64,000 nt of DNA from Janthinobacterium sp. ROICE36 (GTDB lineage Bacteria > Pseudomonadota > Gammaproteobacteria > Burkholderiales > Burkholderiaceae_D): assembly GCF_002869965.1 (NCBI RefSeq), contig NZ_PEBS01000003.1, positions 1 through 64,000 of the forward strand, written 5' to 3'. Numbering within the stretch: the stretch's first letter is position 1; every line of letters begins with the position of its first letter. Shown one piece after another: positions 47,127 to 55,942 of the stretch. The notes beneath the pieces are model-generated. The model had not been told where the DNA came from, searched no databases, and saw nothing but the letters and a program-made list of their open reading frames with translations. Position numbers and translations under genes: made by a program.

Positions 47127-48128
47127 ATGAGCGATAACACGAACGACAAGCTGGACAGCAGCGCGCCAGCCGCCGGCCACGGCGCCCCTGCGGGGAGCTG
47201 GGAGCGCGACGTGCTGGAAAAGCTGGTATTTGCCACTTTGCAAGAGCAACGCGCGCACCGCCGCTGGAGCATCTTTTTCAAGGTGTTCAGCCTGCTGATC
47301 GTGCTGTTCGCCCTGTGGGTGTTTTATGACTACAACACGGCCGACGACAGCGAGACCCTGGGGCGCCACACGGCCCTGATCGACATCAGCGGCAGCATTG
47401 AGTCCGAAGGCAGCGGCTCGGCCGCCGTCGTCATCCCCGCGCTGGACAAGGCATTTTCCGATGCCGGTTCCGTGGCCGTGGTGCTGCACATTAATAGTCC
47501 GGGCGGCAGTCCCGTGCAGGCCGGCATGATCGTCGACGAGATGCAGCGCCTGCGCAAGGGCTATCCTGACAAGCCCTTGTATGTGGTGGTCGATGAAATG
47601 TGCGCCTCGGGCGGCTATTACATCGCCGCCGCCGCCGACCGCATCTACGTCAACAAGGCCAGCGTGGTCGGTTCCATCGGCGTGCTGATGGATGGCTTCG
47701 GTTTTACGGGCGTGATGGAAAAGGTCGGCGTCGAGCGCCGTTTGCTGACGGCGGGCGAAAACAAGGGCTTCATGGACCCGTTCAGCCCCTTGAGCGAAAA
47801 ACACAAGGCGTATGCGCAAGGCATGCTCAATGAAATTCACCAGCAATTCATCGAGGTGGTGCGTGCGGGACGGGGCAAGCGTCTGAAGGAAACGGCCGAT
47901 ACCTTCTCCGGCCTGTACTGGACGGGCGCGAAAGCCGTGGAAATGGGTCTGGCCGACGATTTCGGCACGGTCGACAGCGTGGCGCGCGACGTCGTCAAGG
48001 CGGAAGACATCGTCGACTACACGCAACATGAAGGCTTGCCGGAACGGGTGCTGAAGAAGTTTGGCGCCGCCATGGGCGCCGGCGCCATGAAGGCGGCCGT
48101 GCAGCAGTCACAACCGGCATTGCGTTGA
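47127..48128 (+). CDS. sppA: S49-family peptidase (SppA-like, signal peptide peptidase)
   Basis: This inner-membrane serine protease is thought to degrade cleaved signal peptides. The 333-aa protein has a membrane anchor near residues 52-72 (KVFSLLIVLFALWVFYDY). The catalytic Ser is in DEMCASGGYYIAAAADRIY, and the Lys lies in the following VNKASVVGSIGVLM region. A single-domain size like this is typical of the short SppA form. It is the last gene of the rluC run, followed by a candidate small RNA. Confidence 0.92.
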   Translation: MSDNTNDKLDSSAPAAGHGAPAGSWERDVLEKLVFATLQEQRAHRRWSIFFKVFSLLIVLFALWVFYDYNTADDSETLGRHTALIDISGSIESEGSGSAAVVIPALDKAFSDAGSVAVVLHINSPGGSPVQAGMIVDEMQRLRKGYPDKPLYVVVDEMCASGGYYIAAAADRIYVNKASVVGSIGVLMDGFGFTGVMEKVGVERRLLTAGENKGFMDPFSPLSEKHKAYAQGMLNEIHQQFIEVVRAGRGKRLKETADTFSGLYWTGAKAVEMGLADDFGTVDSVARDVVKAEDIVDYTQHEGLPERVLKKFGAAMGAGAMKAAVQQSQPALR

Positions 48129-48188
48129 GGATATCACTCTTGGCAGGCAGGCAAGTCAGTCGAGAATGATTTTCAATAAGGTGGTAAA

Positions 48189-48221
48189 TTGACTTGAAAA
48201 AGGGGCTGCTTGGACTATAGT
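48189..48221 (+). promoter_or_regulatory. Strong sigma-70 promoter of a candidate small RNA
   Basis: Two overlapping promoter choices are visible. TTGAAA (48194-48199) with a 16-nt spacer to TATAGT (48216-48221), or TTGACT (48189-48194) with an 18-nt spacer to GACTAT (48213-48218). Either predicts transcription starting near 48226-48229. No protein gene follows on this strand before 49145. Confidence 0.6.
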
Positions 48222-48226
48222 GAAAG

Positions 48227-48399
48227 CGTAGTTCTTTTCAAGGAGGGGCGATATATCAACTATGTTGTCAGTACTAACTTGATTGGTAAGTCTTGGAACT
48301 ACTCGCCGCATCGCAGATGTGGTTTTGAGTGAATTTACATTCCTCACAAAAGTCCCGTTGGGGCTTGGGAACGGCGGCGCAATGCCGCCGTTTCCTTTT
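48227..48399 (+). ncRNA. Candidate structured small RNA (~170 nt) after sppA
   Basis: The segment is bounded by a good promoter and by a strong terminator: AACGGCGGC (48370-48378), GCAAT, GCCGCCGTT (48384-48392), then TCCTTTT. Its first bases GTAGTTC (48228-48234) pair perfectly with GAACTAC (48296-48302), closing the 5' domain. A second stem, TTTTG...CAAAA with an inner TGA/TCA, follows. Inside the first domain an AAGGAGGGG lies before an ATG that opens only a six-codon frame (MLSVLT). I do not recognise it as 6S, SRP, tmRNA or any riboswitch. It could be a regulatory RNA or the leader of a lost gene. Confidence 0.5.
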
Positions 48400-48506
48400 G
48401 TGCGTCGTTATCGCTGGGTGTGCTGGCGGCGCGGGCGGTGACTGCGTGTCTGGGGGGTAATATAGGCATGCGGGGGCAGGGCATGGCTGGTTTGAGGACG
48501 GCGCGC

Positions 48507-48887
48507 TCAGGCGGCACAGCCGTTACAGTGTGCGGGCAGGGGTGGGATGGCAGCTTGCCGGGCCGGCGCCGTTGCTGTGCTGCTGTTGCGGCTATCTGGC
48601 GGCGTGTCCATCATGGCGGGTGCGCTCTCCTTGTCGACTGCCGCATCCGCATCCGCCTGGGCAAAGCCGCCCTGTTCCAGCCAGCACATGAAATGGCATT
48701 GCGCCTCAGCATGCCAACGCGTCTGGCGGGATGGCGCTGGCGGCGCGTCCGCATCCTGCGGCGCAGGGGCGTTGCGCCAGCGCGCCACGCCGAGTCTGAC
48801 CTTGTGCATGGCCGCCTGTTCCACAGCGATGCGCTTGCGCATGTCGGCGATGCTGCCTTGTAAGGCGATGGTATCGATATGCTTCAT
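48507..48887 (-). CDS. Hypothetical protein, 126 aa
   Basis: The ATG at 48885-48887 has AAGGA seven bases upstream, which supports a real gene. The N-terminal ~35 residues (MKHIDTIALQGSIADMRKRI, then AVEQAAMHKV) look like an amphipathic or coiled-coil helix. The rest is Ala/Pro-rich with CHFMCWLEQGGF near the middle and CNGC near the end. No family is recognised and no signal peptide or membrane span is visible. It is transcribed alone, convergent with the candidate small RNA and divergent from rsuA. Confidence 0.55.
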   Translation of the reverse strand: MKHIDTIALQGSIADMRKRIAVEQAAMHKVRLGVARWRNAPAPQDADAPPAPSRQTRWHAEAQCHFMCWLEQGGFAQADADAAVDKESAPAMMDTPPDSRNSSTATAPARQAAIPPLPAHCNGCAA

Positions 48888-49144
48888 ACGATGTCCTTAT
48901 GATGGGTGGCGACTGCCACAATTCCTAAAGTACATTAGGCGGATTCCTAACGAAGTTTCAGTCTATCAATGCGATATTTCGAGCGCTTGATATATCTCAA
49001 AGGAATTGGCCATTTATATCGAAATCTCACCTTGTGCTTCGGCATATCTATGCATGCGCAAGGCTGGCGCACGCTCCACCGCCAGCTGCTGCCGGCGCGC
49101 GCCGCCGCTTCACGCTGCCAGCCGCTTCTGGTAAAGTCACGCCC

Positions 49145-49855
49145 ATGAGTAAATTATCCCTAGACCGCATCCTGCAATCGCAGGGTTTTGGCACCCGTAA
49201 ATATTGTCGTTCCCTCATCGAGGATGGCGATGTCGTCATCGATGGCGTCACCCAGACCAATTACCGCACCACCGTCGAGACCGAAGGCTTGGTGCTGCAC
49301 GTTTTCGAAGAAGAGTGGGTGGTCCGCGCGCACCTGTACCTGGCGCTGAACAAGCCCGCCAACTTCGAATGCTCGCGCAAGCCCAGCCATCACCCAGGCG
49401 TGCTGACCCTGCTGCCGGAACAGTTCACCTGGCGCGAAGTCCAGCCCGTCGGCCGGCTCGACCACGATACGACCGGCATGCTGTTGATGTCCGACGATGG
49501 GCCATTTATCCATGCACAATCGTCGCCGAAGCGTCACGTTCCAAAGATTTACCAGGCCACGACGCAAGAAGCCGTGACCGATGAACTGGTGGCGCAGCTA
49601 TTGGCTGGCGTGCAATTGCACGACGAAGCGGCCCCACTGGCCGCCCTGGTTTGCATTCAGCGCGGAGAATTCCAGCTGGAAATCGTGCTCGAGCAAGGCA
49701 AATACCACCAGGTCAAGCGCATGCTGGCTGCCGCCGGCAACCATTGCAGCGCGCTGCACCGTTCCGCCATCGGCAGCCTGACGCTGGAGTCGCTGGGCAT
49801 TGCCGAAGGCGAGTGGTGCTACCTCACGCCTGAACAGCTGGCATTGCTGGCCTGA
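49145..49855 (+). CDS. rsuA: 16S rRNA pseudouridine(516) synthase RsuA
   Basis: It makes pseudouridine 516 in 16S rRNA. The ATG at 49145 fits the family; the frame runs further upstream without support. The 236-aa protein has the S4 domain (LDRILQSQGFGTRKYCRSLI and EDGDVVIDG), the catalytic Asp in VGRLDHDTTGMLLMSDDG, and a C-terminal EQGKYHQVKRMLAAAGNH region typical of the RsuA family. A terminator follows 18 nt after the stop codon. Confidence 0.92.
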   Translation: MSKLSLDRILQSQGFGTRKYCRSLIEDGDVVIDGVTQTNYRTTVETEGLVLHVFEEEWVVRAHLYLALNKPANFECSRKPSHHPGVLTLLPEQFTWREVQPVGRLDHDTTGMLLMSDDGPFIHAQSSPKRHVPKIYQATTQEAVTDELVAQLLAGVQLHDEAAPLAALVCIQRGEFQLEIVLEQGKYHQVKRMLAAAGNHCSALHRSAIGSLTLESLGIAEGEWCYLTPEQLALLA

Positions 49856-49872
49856 ACCTCTTGCTGAGCGCC

Positions 49873-49897
49873 AAAGCCGGGGACTTCCCGGCTTTTT
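49873..49897 (+). terminator. Rho-independent terminator of rsuA
   Basis: AAAGCCGGG (49873-49881) pairs with CCCGGCTTT (49887-49895) around GACTT and is followed by more T residues. It lies just after the rsuA stop codon. Confidence 0.85.
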
Positions 49898-49943
49898 GGC
49901 GTCTTTAGCCTCCATTGCCTGCATTTGACGAAGTTTCCCGCAC

Positions 49944-50942
49944 ATGAAATTAGCTACCCTGAAGGATGGCACGCGCGACGGCCAGCTGGCTGTCGTCTCG
50001 CGCGACCTGAAAACCGCCCACCTGGCCGATGGCATCGCCTCGACCCTGCAAAAGGCGCTCGACGACTGGAGTTTCATCGCGCCCCAGCTGGACTTGCTGT
50101 ACCAGACCATCAATAGTGGCCGCGGTCATCGCGCCTTCGACTTCGATACGGCGAACTGCATGGCACCCTTGCCGCGCAGCAGCCTGCGCGTGGCTGGCGC
50201 CTCGTACCTGCAGCAAATCGAGCGCGCCTGCAAGGCCGCTGGCCTGCAGGCGCCCGCCAACTTGCGCGAGGCGCCGCGCCTGTACCAGGGCGCCAGCGAC
50301 GATTTCCTCGGCGCCCACGACGACATCACCTTGGCACATGAGCAGTGGGGCATCGATTACGAAGCGGGCATCGCCGCCATCACGGACGACATGGCCATGG
50401 GCTCGACGCCGGACCAGGCGCACCTGAACATCAAGCTCTTGATGCTGGTCAACGACATTACCCTGCGCAGCCTGGTGCCCGACGAGCAGGCCAGTGGCTA
50501 CGGCTTCCTGCAAGCGAAACCGGCCATGGCTTGCTCGCCCGTGGCCGTCACGCCCGACGAACTGGGCGACGCCTGGCGCGGCGGCAAGGTGCATTACGCC
50601 CTGCGTTGCAGCCTGAACGGCAAATTGACGGGCCAGCCCCACGCGGGCGCCGACATGGCCTTCAATTACCCGCAATTGCTCGCCCACTTGTGCCAGACGC
50701 GCAACGTGCGCGCCGGCAGCGTGGTCAGCGCGGGCGGCGTCGCCAACAAGGAAGTCAAGAAGGGGTTTTCCAGTATCGTTGAGCGACGTAACCAGGAGAT
50801 GATCGCCGATGGCGTCGCCAGCACGCCGTTCCTGCTGTTTGGCGATGTTGTTCGATTGGACATGCTGGCTGATGACGGTAAATCCCTGTTTGGCGCCATT
50901 GAACAGACGGTAAAGCAAGCCGAAGCGCGCAAGTCCCGTTAA
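49944..50942 (+). CDS. Fumarylacetoacetate hydrolase-family protein
   Basis: The 332-aa protein belongs to the FAH superfamily, with an N-terminal domain of about 85 residues. The core contains the metal-binding acidic residues in PRLYQGASDDFLGAHDDITL and DYEAGIAAITDDMAMG, followed by NDITLRSLVPDEQASGYGFLQAKP and LNGKLTGQPHAGADMAFNYPQL. These enzymes hydrolyse or decarboxylate diketo acids. The pathway cannot be inferred because no catabolic gene is adjacent. Confidence 0.87.
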   Translation: MKLATLKDGTRDGQLAVVSRDLKTAHLADGIASTLQKALDDWSFIAPQLDLLYQTINSGRGHRAFDFDTANCMAPLPRSSLRVAGASYLQQIERACKAAGLQAPANLREAPRLYQGASDDFLGAHDDITLAHEQWGIDYEAGIAAITDDMAMGSTPDQAHLNIKLLMLVNDITLRSLVPDEQASGYGFLQAKPAMACSPVAVTPDELGDAWRGGKVHYALRCSLNGKLTGQPHAGADMAFNYPQLLAHLCQTRNVRAGSVVSAGGVANKEVKKGFSSIVERRNQEMIADGVASTPFLLFGDVVRLDMLADDGKSLFGAIEQTVKQAEARKSR

Positions 50943-51081
50943 GTTTCTGATAGGCAAAGGGAAATGCAGGGCAATTGCCCTCCTTTTCCCTTGATGGCGT
51001 TGCGGTAATTGAACCGATAATGCGTCATGCCCAGTCCGTATTGCGCCTAATCGGGCTGCAGGACTTCACCGGAGTTGATTG

Positions 51082-52266
51082 ATGTCGGAAGACAGCGACG
51101 CAGAAAAGACCGAAGCCGCGTCACCGAAGCGCCTCGAGCAGGCGCGTGAGGAAGGCGACGTTCCGCGATCGCGTGAAGTGGCCACGTTTACGGTGCTGAT
51201 GGCGTCCGGCTGCTGCCTGTGGTTTGCCGGCGACGCCATCGTGCGGCGGCTGACGGCCGTCATGGTCTCCGGCCTGACCCTGGACCGGGAGCAGATCCTC
51301 CATCCCGACGCGATGATGTTGCGCATCGGCTACGACGTGGGCTCGGTCTTGCTGACTTGCCTGCCGTACGCGCTGGCCATCATGCTCGTCGCCCTCGCTT
51401 CGCCCGTGCTGGTGGGCGGCTGGCTGTTCAGTTCCAAGGCCTTTACCCCCAATTTTGGCAAGCTCAACCCGATTCGCGGCCTGGGCAATATGTTTTCGAA
51501 GAATGCGCTGGTGGAATTGCTCAAGGCTGTCGCCAAGACCATCGTCGTCGGCGTCGTCGCCTGGATGGTGATGCAACATCAGAAAGACGCCGTGCTGGGC
51601 CTGTCGGTCGAATCCTTGCGCGCCGGTTCGGCTCATCTGATCAGCCTGCTGATCACGGCCTTTCTGATGATCGTGGGCGCGCTGGGCCTGATCGCCGCCA
51701 TCGACGGTCCCTACCAGATGTGGCACTACGCCAACAAGATGAAAATGTCCTTGCAGGAAGTCAAGCAGGAATCGAAGGAGTCGGATGGCAATCCGCAGAT
51801 CAAGGCGAAGATACGCCAGATGCAGCATGAAATGTCACGCCGCCGCATGATGGCCGACGTACCGACAGCCGACGTGGTGGTGACCAATCCTACCCACTAC
51901 GCGGTGGCCTTGAAGTATGGCGAGAATTCGCGCGGCGCGCCGCAGGTGGTGGCCAAGGGCATCGACGAGGTGGCGGCGAAGATCCGCGAACTGGCGGGCG
52001 AACATCAGGTCGCCATCCTGGAAGCACCGGCCCTGGCGCGTGCGCTGTACAAGCACACGGACATCGGCGACGAGATTCCTGCGGCGCTATATGGCGCCGT
52101 GGCCGAAGTGCTGGCGTATGTGTTCCAGCTGCGCAGTTACAGCAGTGGCCACGGCCAGCGGCCCGACAAGCCGAAAAAACTCGACGTGCCGCCGGAGCTC
52201 GATCCGCTCGACCCCGCATCGCAGAGCAAAGCCGCAGCAGACAAGAATAAAGGAGGTACACCATGA
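51082..52266 (+). CDS. flhB: Flagellar export apparatus protein FlhB
   Basis: This inner-membrane switch protein controls substrate specificity of the flagellar type III export gate. The ATG at 51082 has CCGGAG upstream; an in-frame TTG just before it is unlikely. The 394-aa protein has four spans in the N-terminal half and the autocleavage site NPTH in VVTNPTHYAVALKYG. It overlaps flhA by 4 nt. Confidence 0.97.
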   Translation: MSEDSDAEKTEAASPKRLEQAREEGDVPRSREVATFTVLMASGCCLWFAGDAIVRRLTAVMVSGLTLDREQILHPDAMMLRIGYDVGSVLLTCLPYALAIMLVALASPVLVGGWLFSSKAFTPNFGKLNPIRGLGNMFSKNALVELLKAVAKTIVVGVVAWMVMQHQKDAVLGLSVESLRAGSAHLISLLITAFLMIVGALGLIAAIDGPYQMWHYANKMKMSLQEVKQESKESDGNPQIKAKIRQMQHEMSRRRMMADVPTADVVVTNPTHYAVALKYGENSRGAPQVVAKGIDEVAAKIRELAGEHQVAILEAPALARALYKHTDIGDEIPAALYGAVAEVLAYVFQLRSYSSGHGQRPDKPKKLDVPPELDPLDPASQSKAAADKNKGGTP

Positions 52267-54359
52267 ACGGCCTGAGATTGCCAGCCTGGCTCAGCGGAAT
52301 GAGCAGCAACGCCAGCAAAGGCATCGCCGCGCCTATCATCATCATCATGCTGCTGGCGATGATGGTGCTGCCGTTGCCGGCTTTCATCCTCGATATTTTC
52401 TTCAGTTTCAATATCGCGCTGTCCATCATCGTGTTGCTGACGGCGCTGTACACGGTCAAGCCGCTCGACTTCATGGCGTTCCCGACCATCCTGCTGGTGT
52501 CGACCATGCTGCGCCTGTCGCTGAACGTGGCGTCCACGCGCGTGGTGCTGACGGAAGGCCATACGGGCGCCGACGCGGCCGGTAAAGTGATCGAGGCGTT
52601 CGGTCACTTTCTGATCGGCGGTAATTACACGGTCGGTATCGTGGTGTTCATCATTTTGACGATCATCAACTTTACCGTGGTGACCAAGGGTGCGGGCCGT
52701 ATCGCCGAGGTGGGCGCCCGCTTCGCGCTGGATGCCATGCCCGGTAAACAGATGGCCATCGATGCCGACCTGAACGCGGGCCTGATCGGCGAAGACGAAG
52801 CGCGCCGCCGCCGCACGGAAGTGGCGCAGGAAGCGGAATTCTATGGCGCCATGGACGGTGCCAGCAAATACGTGCGCGGCGACGCCATCGCCGGCATCAT
52901 GGTCACCGTCATCAATATCATCGGCGGCTTGCTGGTGGGCTTGCTGCAGCATGACATGGGCTTTGCCGACGCACTCAAAAACTACACCTTGCTGGCCATC
53001 GGTGACGGCCTGGTAGCGCAGATTCCTTCGCTGATCATTTCCACGGCGGCCGGTATCGTCGTCTCGCGCGTGGCCAGCGATCAGGACATCGGCACGCAGC
53101 TGGTGGGCCAGCTGTTCGCCAAGCCGCAAGTGCTGTACATCACCGCCGGCATCATCGGCGGCATGGGCTTGATTCCCGGCATGCCGAATATGGTCTTCCT
53201 CCTGCTGGCCTCGCTGCTGGCTGGCTCCGCCTATCTGATCAGCAAGAAACGCAGGCAGGAAAAAGCGGCGGCCGAACAGCCGGCCGAAGTGCCGCAAGCC
53301 ACCGTGGCGCCCGAACAGGAAGAAGCCAGCTGGCAAGACATCATGCCCGTCGACACCCTGGGCCTGGAAGTGGGCTATCGTTTGATTCCCCTGGTCGACA
53401 AGACGCAGGGCGGCGAATTGCTCAAGCGCATCAAGGGCATCCGCAAGAAATTTGCCCAGGAAGTGGGCTTTCTGGCGCCGCCCGTGCATATCCGCGACAA
53501 CCTGGAGTTGAAACCGTCCGCCTACCGCATCACCCTCAAGGGCGTGGAAGTGGGCGTGGGCGAAGCGTTCAACGGGCAGTTCCTGGCGATTAATCCGGGC
53601 ATGGCCAGCGGCACCTTGCCGGGCCTGGCCACCAGCGACCCCGCGTTCGGCTTGCCCGCCACCTGGATCGACGCCAGCTTGCGCGACCAGGCGCAATCGA
53701 TGGGCTACACGGTCGTCGATGCGGGCACCGTGGTGGCCACGCACCTGAATCATCTGATTACCTCGCACGCTTCCGAACTGCTGGGACGCGCGGAAGTGCA
53801 GTCGCTGCTCGATCACCTGGGCAAGGATGCGCCGCGTCTGGTGGAAGACCTGGTGCCGAAGATGCTGTCGCTGTCGACCCTGCAGAAGGTGCTGCAGAAC
53901 CTGCTGGCCGAGGGCGTGCATATCCGCGACATGCGCACCATCATCGAGACCCTGGCCGAGCATACGGTCAATACGCAAGACCCGAACGACCTGACGGCGC
54001 TGGTGCGCGTTTCCTTGGGTCGCGCCATCGTGCAGCAATTGTTCCCCGGCGCGGCCGAACTGTCCGTGATGACCCTGGACAGCCGCCTGGAACGTCTGCT
54101 GATGCAAGCCATGGGCAACGGCGGCGACGGCGCCGGCATCGAGCCGGGCCTGGCCGATACCATCGCGCACCAGGCAGGCCTGGCTGCCCAGCAACAGGAA
54201 GCGCTGGGGCTGACGCCGGTGCTGCTGGTGCCGGCGCCGCTGCGTGCCTTGCTGTCGCGCTTCCTGCGCCGCGCTTTGCCGCAGCTGAAAGTGCTGTCGC
54301 ATGCGGAAGTGCCGGAAACCAAGACCATTCGCGTCACGGCGCTGGTGGGCGCGCAATAG
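52263..54359 (+). CDS. flhA: Flagellar export gate protein FlhA
   Basis: The largest export-gate protein, forming the nonameric cytoplasmic ring. The 698-aa protein has eight spans in the first 330 residues (starting IAAPIIIIMLLAMMVLPLPA), the conserved FHIPEP cytoplasmic loop (GRIAEVGARFALDAMPGKQM and GLIGEDEARRRR), and a cytoplasmic domain. Its ATG overlaps the flhB stop. A short REP-like palindrome follows the stop codon. Confidence 0.98.
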   Translation: MNGLRLPAWLSGMSSNASKGIAAPIIIIMLLAMMVLPLPAFILDIFFSFNIALSIIVLLTALYTVKPLDFMAFPTILLVSTMLRLSLNVASTRVVLTEGHTGADAAGKVIEAFGHFLIGGNYTVGIVVFIILTIINFTVVTKGAGRIAEVGARFALDAMPGKQMAIDADLNAGLIGEDEARRRRTEVAQEAEFYGAMDGASKYVRGDAIAGIMVTVINIIGGLLVGLLQHDMGFADALKNYTLLAIGDGLVAQIPSLIISTAAGIVVSRVASDQDIGTQLVGQLFAKPQVLYITAGIIGGMGLIPGMPNMVFLLLASLLAGSAYLISKKRRQEKAAAEQPAEVPQATVAPEQEEASWQDIMPVDTLGLEVGYRLIPLVDKTQGGELLKRIKGIRKKFAQEVGFLAPPVHIRDNLELKPSAYRITLKGVEVGVGEAFNGQFLAINPGMASGTLPGLATSDPAFGLPATWIDASLRDQAQSMGYTVVDAGTVVATHLNHLITSHASELLGRAEVQSLLDHLGKDAPRLVEDLVPKMLSLSTLQKVLQNLLAEGVHIRDMRTIIETLAEHTVNTQDPNDLTALVRVSLGRAIVQQLFPGAAELSVMTLDSRLERLLMQAMGNGGDGAGIEPGLADTIAHQAGLAAQQQEALGLTPVLLVPAPLRALLSRFLRRALPQLKVLSHAEVPETKTIRVTALVGAQ

Positions 54360-54376
54360 TTATCTTCATTAGCATC

Positions 54377-54389
54377 GGGGTCTGACCCC
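54377..54389. repeat. REP-like palindrome GGGGTC-T-GACCCC after flhA
   Basis: GGGGTCTGACCCC is a perfect 13-nt palindrome followed by AGCCCTTGCTT. A similar arrangement (GGGCTCAGACCCC then AGCATTGCTT) occurs at 59089-59101 after motD. Both lie directly behind flagellar genes. The sequence resembles short palindromes linked to RAYT transposases, but no RAYT gene is in the window. Confidence 0.4.
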
Positions 54390-54613
54390 AGCCCTTGCTT
54401 TTGGTCAAAATAAACATCAATTTCCTGCTGGCAAACTGAATAACGGGTACTTTCCCGTCCTGTTCCTTCGATCGTTTCCTCCAGGCATCGCTAATAATGG
54501 AAACTGTCCGGGTGATCTGTGTCCATGAGGAAGACAGCACCCAAGCAACAGGAGTCGACGATGGTCACACAGTTCAGCCAATATTGCGCCACCCCCGCCT
54601 TGGGAGGCCGGTC

Positions 54614-55942
54614 ATGAATGTGAAGAAATTTACGGGCGCCTCGTCGCGCGATGCGCTGCGCAAGGTACGCGAAGCGCTGGGCCCTGATGCCGTGATCCTG
54701 TCGAATCGCCAGGCCGATGGCGTGGTGGAAATCCTCGCGCTGGCCAATGACGATGCCGCTTCGCTGGCCTCGCCGCCGGCCGCGTCCGAAATGGCCCAGC
54801 CCCGTCCCCAGTTGCAGACCCAGTTCGCCACGCCGCAGCGTCAGGCCGCCCCGGCCCAGCGCCCGGCTGCGCCACGCCCGGCCGCGCCGCGTCAGGCTAC
54901 TTCCGAGCCAGTGGACATGGCCCGCATGCAGCAGATGATGGCCAGCGCGCTGGCGCACGTCAAAGAGAATGCCGCCGCCGAGATGAGCGGCATGATGAAT
55001 GAAATCCGCGCCATGCGTGGCATGATGGAAACCCAGTTGGCGGAAATCTCATGGGGTTCGACGCAGCAGCGCGAGCCGCAAAAAGCCGTGGTGCTGCGCG
55101 AAATGCTGGCCGCCGGTTTTTCGGCCAGCCTGGCGCGCTACCTGATCGACAAGCTGCCCGCCGGCCTCGATGGCGCGCAAAGCATGCGCTGGATCAAGAC
55201 CGTCCTCAGCCGTAATCTGAATACTGTGGCCAATGAAGACGCCATGCTGGAGCAGGGCGGCGTGTTTGCCCTGGTGGGTCCGACCGGTGTCGGCAAGACC
55301 ACCAGCACGGCCAAGCTGGCGGCCCGCTGCGTGATGCGCCATGGCCCGGAAAAGCTGGCCCTGATCACCACCGATGCCTACCGTATCGGCGCGCATGAAC
55401 AGCTGCGCATTTACGGCAAGATCCTCGGCGTGATGGTGCATTCGGTGAAGGATGAAGCGGACTTGCGCATCGCCCTGAAAGAATTGAAAAACAAGCATAC
55501 GGTGCTGATCGATACGGTGGGCGTGAGCCAGCGCGACCAGATGGTCACGGAACAGGTGGCCATGCTGTCGGGCGCCGGCGCCGATGTGAAACGTTTGCTG
55601 TGCCTGAATTCCACGGCGACGCAGGAAACCTTGAACGAAGTGGTGCGCGCCTACCAGGGCAGCGGCCTGGCCGGCTGCATCATGACCAAGCTCGATGAGG
55701 CGGCCTCGATCGGCAATGTGCTTGACGTGGTGATCCGCCAGAAGCTGAACCTGTTTTATGTGTCGAACGGCCAGCGCGTGCCGGAAGACCTGTACCTGGC
55801 CGACCGCGGCTATCTGATCGACCGCGCCTTCAAGCTCAAGCGCGATGCGGCGGCGACGCAGTTTTCCGATGCCGAACTGCCGCTGCTGATGGCGCAGGCG
55901 GCTGCCCGCAACAATGAAGCGCGCGGGGTGCACCTTGGCTAA
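54614..55942 (+). CDS. flhF: Flagellar biosynthesis GTPase FlhF
   Basis: An SRP-type GTPase that sets the site and number of polar flagella. The ATG at 54614 begins MNVKKFTGASSRDALRKVRE, the normal FlhF start. The 442-aa protein has a Gln/Pro/Ala-rich linker and a helical N domain. The G domain has the P-loop GPTGVGKTTSTAKLA, TTDAYRIGAHEQLRIYG, the DTVG motif and a TKLDEA motif. It overlaps the flhG start. Confidence 0.95.
   Translation: MNVKKFTGASSRDALRKVREALGPDAVILSNRQADGVVEILALANDDAASLASPPAASEMAQPRPQLQTQFATPQRQAAPAQRPAAPRPAAPRQATSEPVDMARMQQMMASALAHVKENAAAEMSGMMNEIRAMRGMMETQLAEISWGSTQQREPQKAVVLREMLAAGFSASLARYLIDKLPAGLDGAQSMRWIKTVLSRNLNTVANEDAMLEQGGVFALVGPTGVGKTTSTAKLAARCVMRHGPEKLALITTDAYRIGAHEQLRIYGKILGVMVHSVKDEADLRIALKELKNKHTVLIDTVGVSQRDQMVTEQVAMLSGAGADVKRLLCLNSTATQETLNEVVRAYQGSGLAGCIMTKLDEAASIGNVLDVVIRQKLNLFYVSNGQRVPEDLYLADRGYLIDRAFKLKRDAAATQFSDAELPLLMAQAAARNNEARGVHLG

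Larger units (their letters stand above)
48129..48506. other. Intergenic region after sppA
   Basis: About 380 nt that holds the small-RNA promoter and terminator described separately. From 48400 to 48506 nothing further was seen. A 63-codon frame on the minus strand here starts with TTG, has no ribosome-binding site and overlaps the promoter; I treat it as chance. Confidence 0.5.

Noticed and set aside
48156-48347. 63-codon minus-strand frame in the candidate small RNA region
   Set aside because: Starts with TTG, lacks a ribosome-binding site and overlaps the promoter and RNA structure on the other strand.
48987-49000. Second FNR-like sequence TTGATATATCTCAA before rsuA and the hypothetical gene
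   Set aside because: One mismatch at a position (C for A) not usual in FNR/Anr sites, and no reason for oxygen control of rsuA; probably chance in AT-rich DNA.
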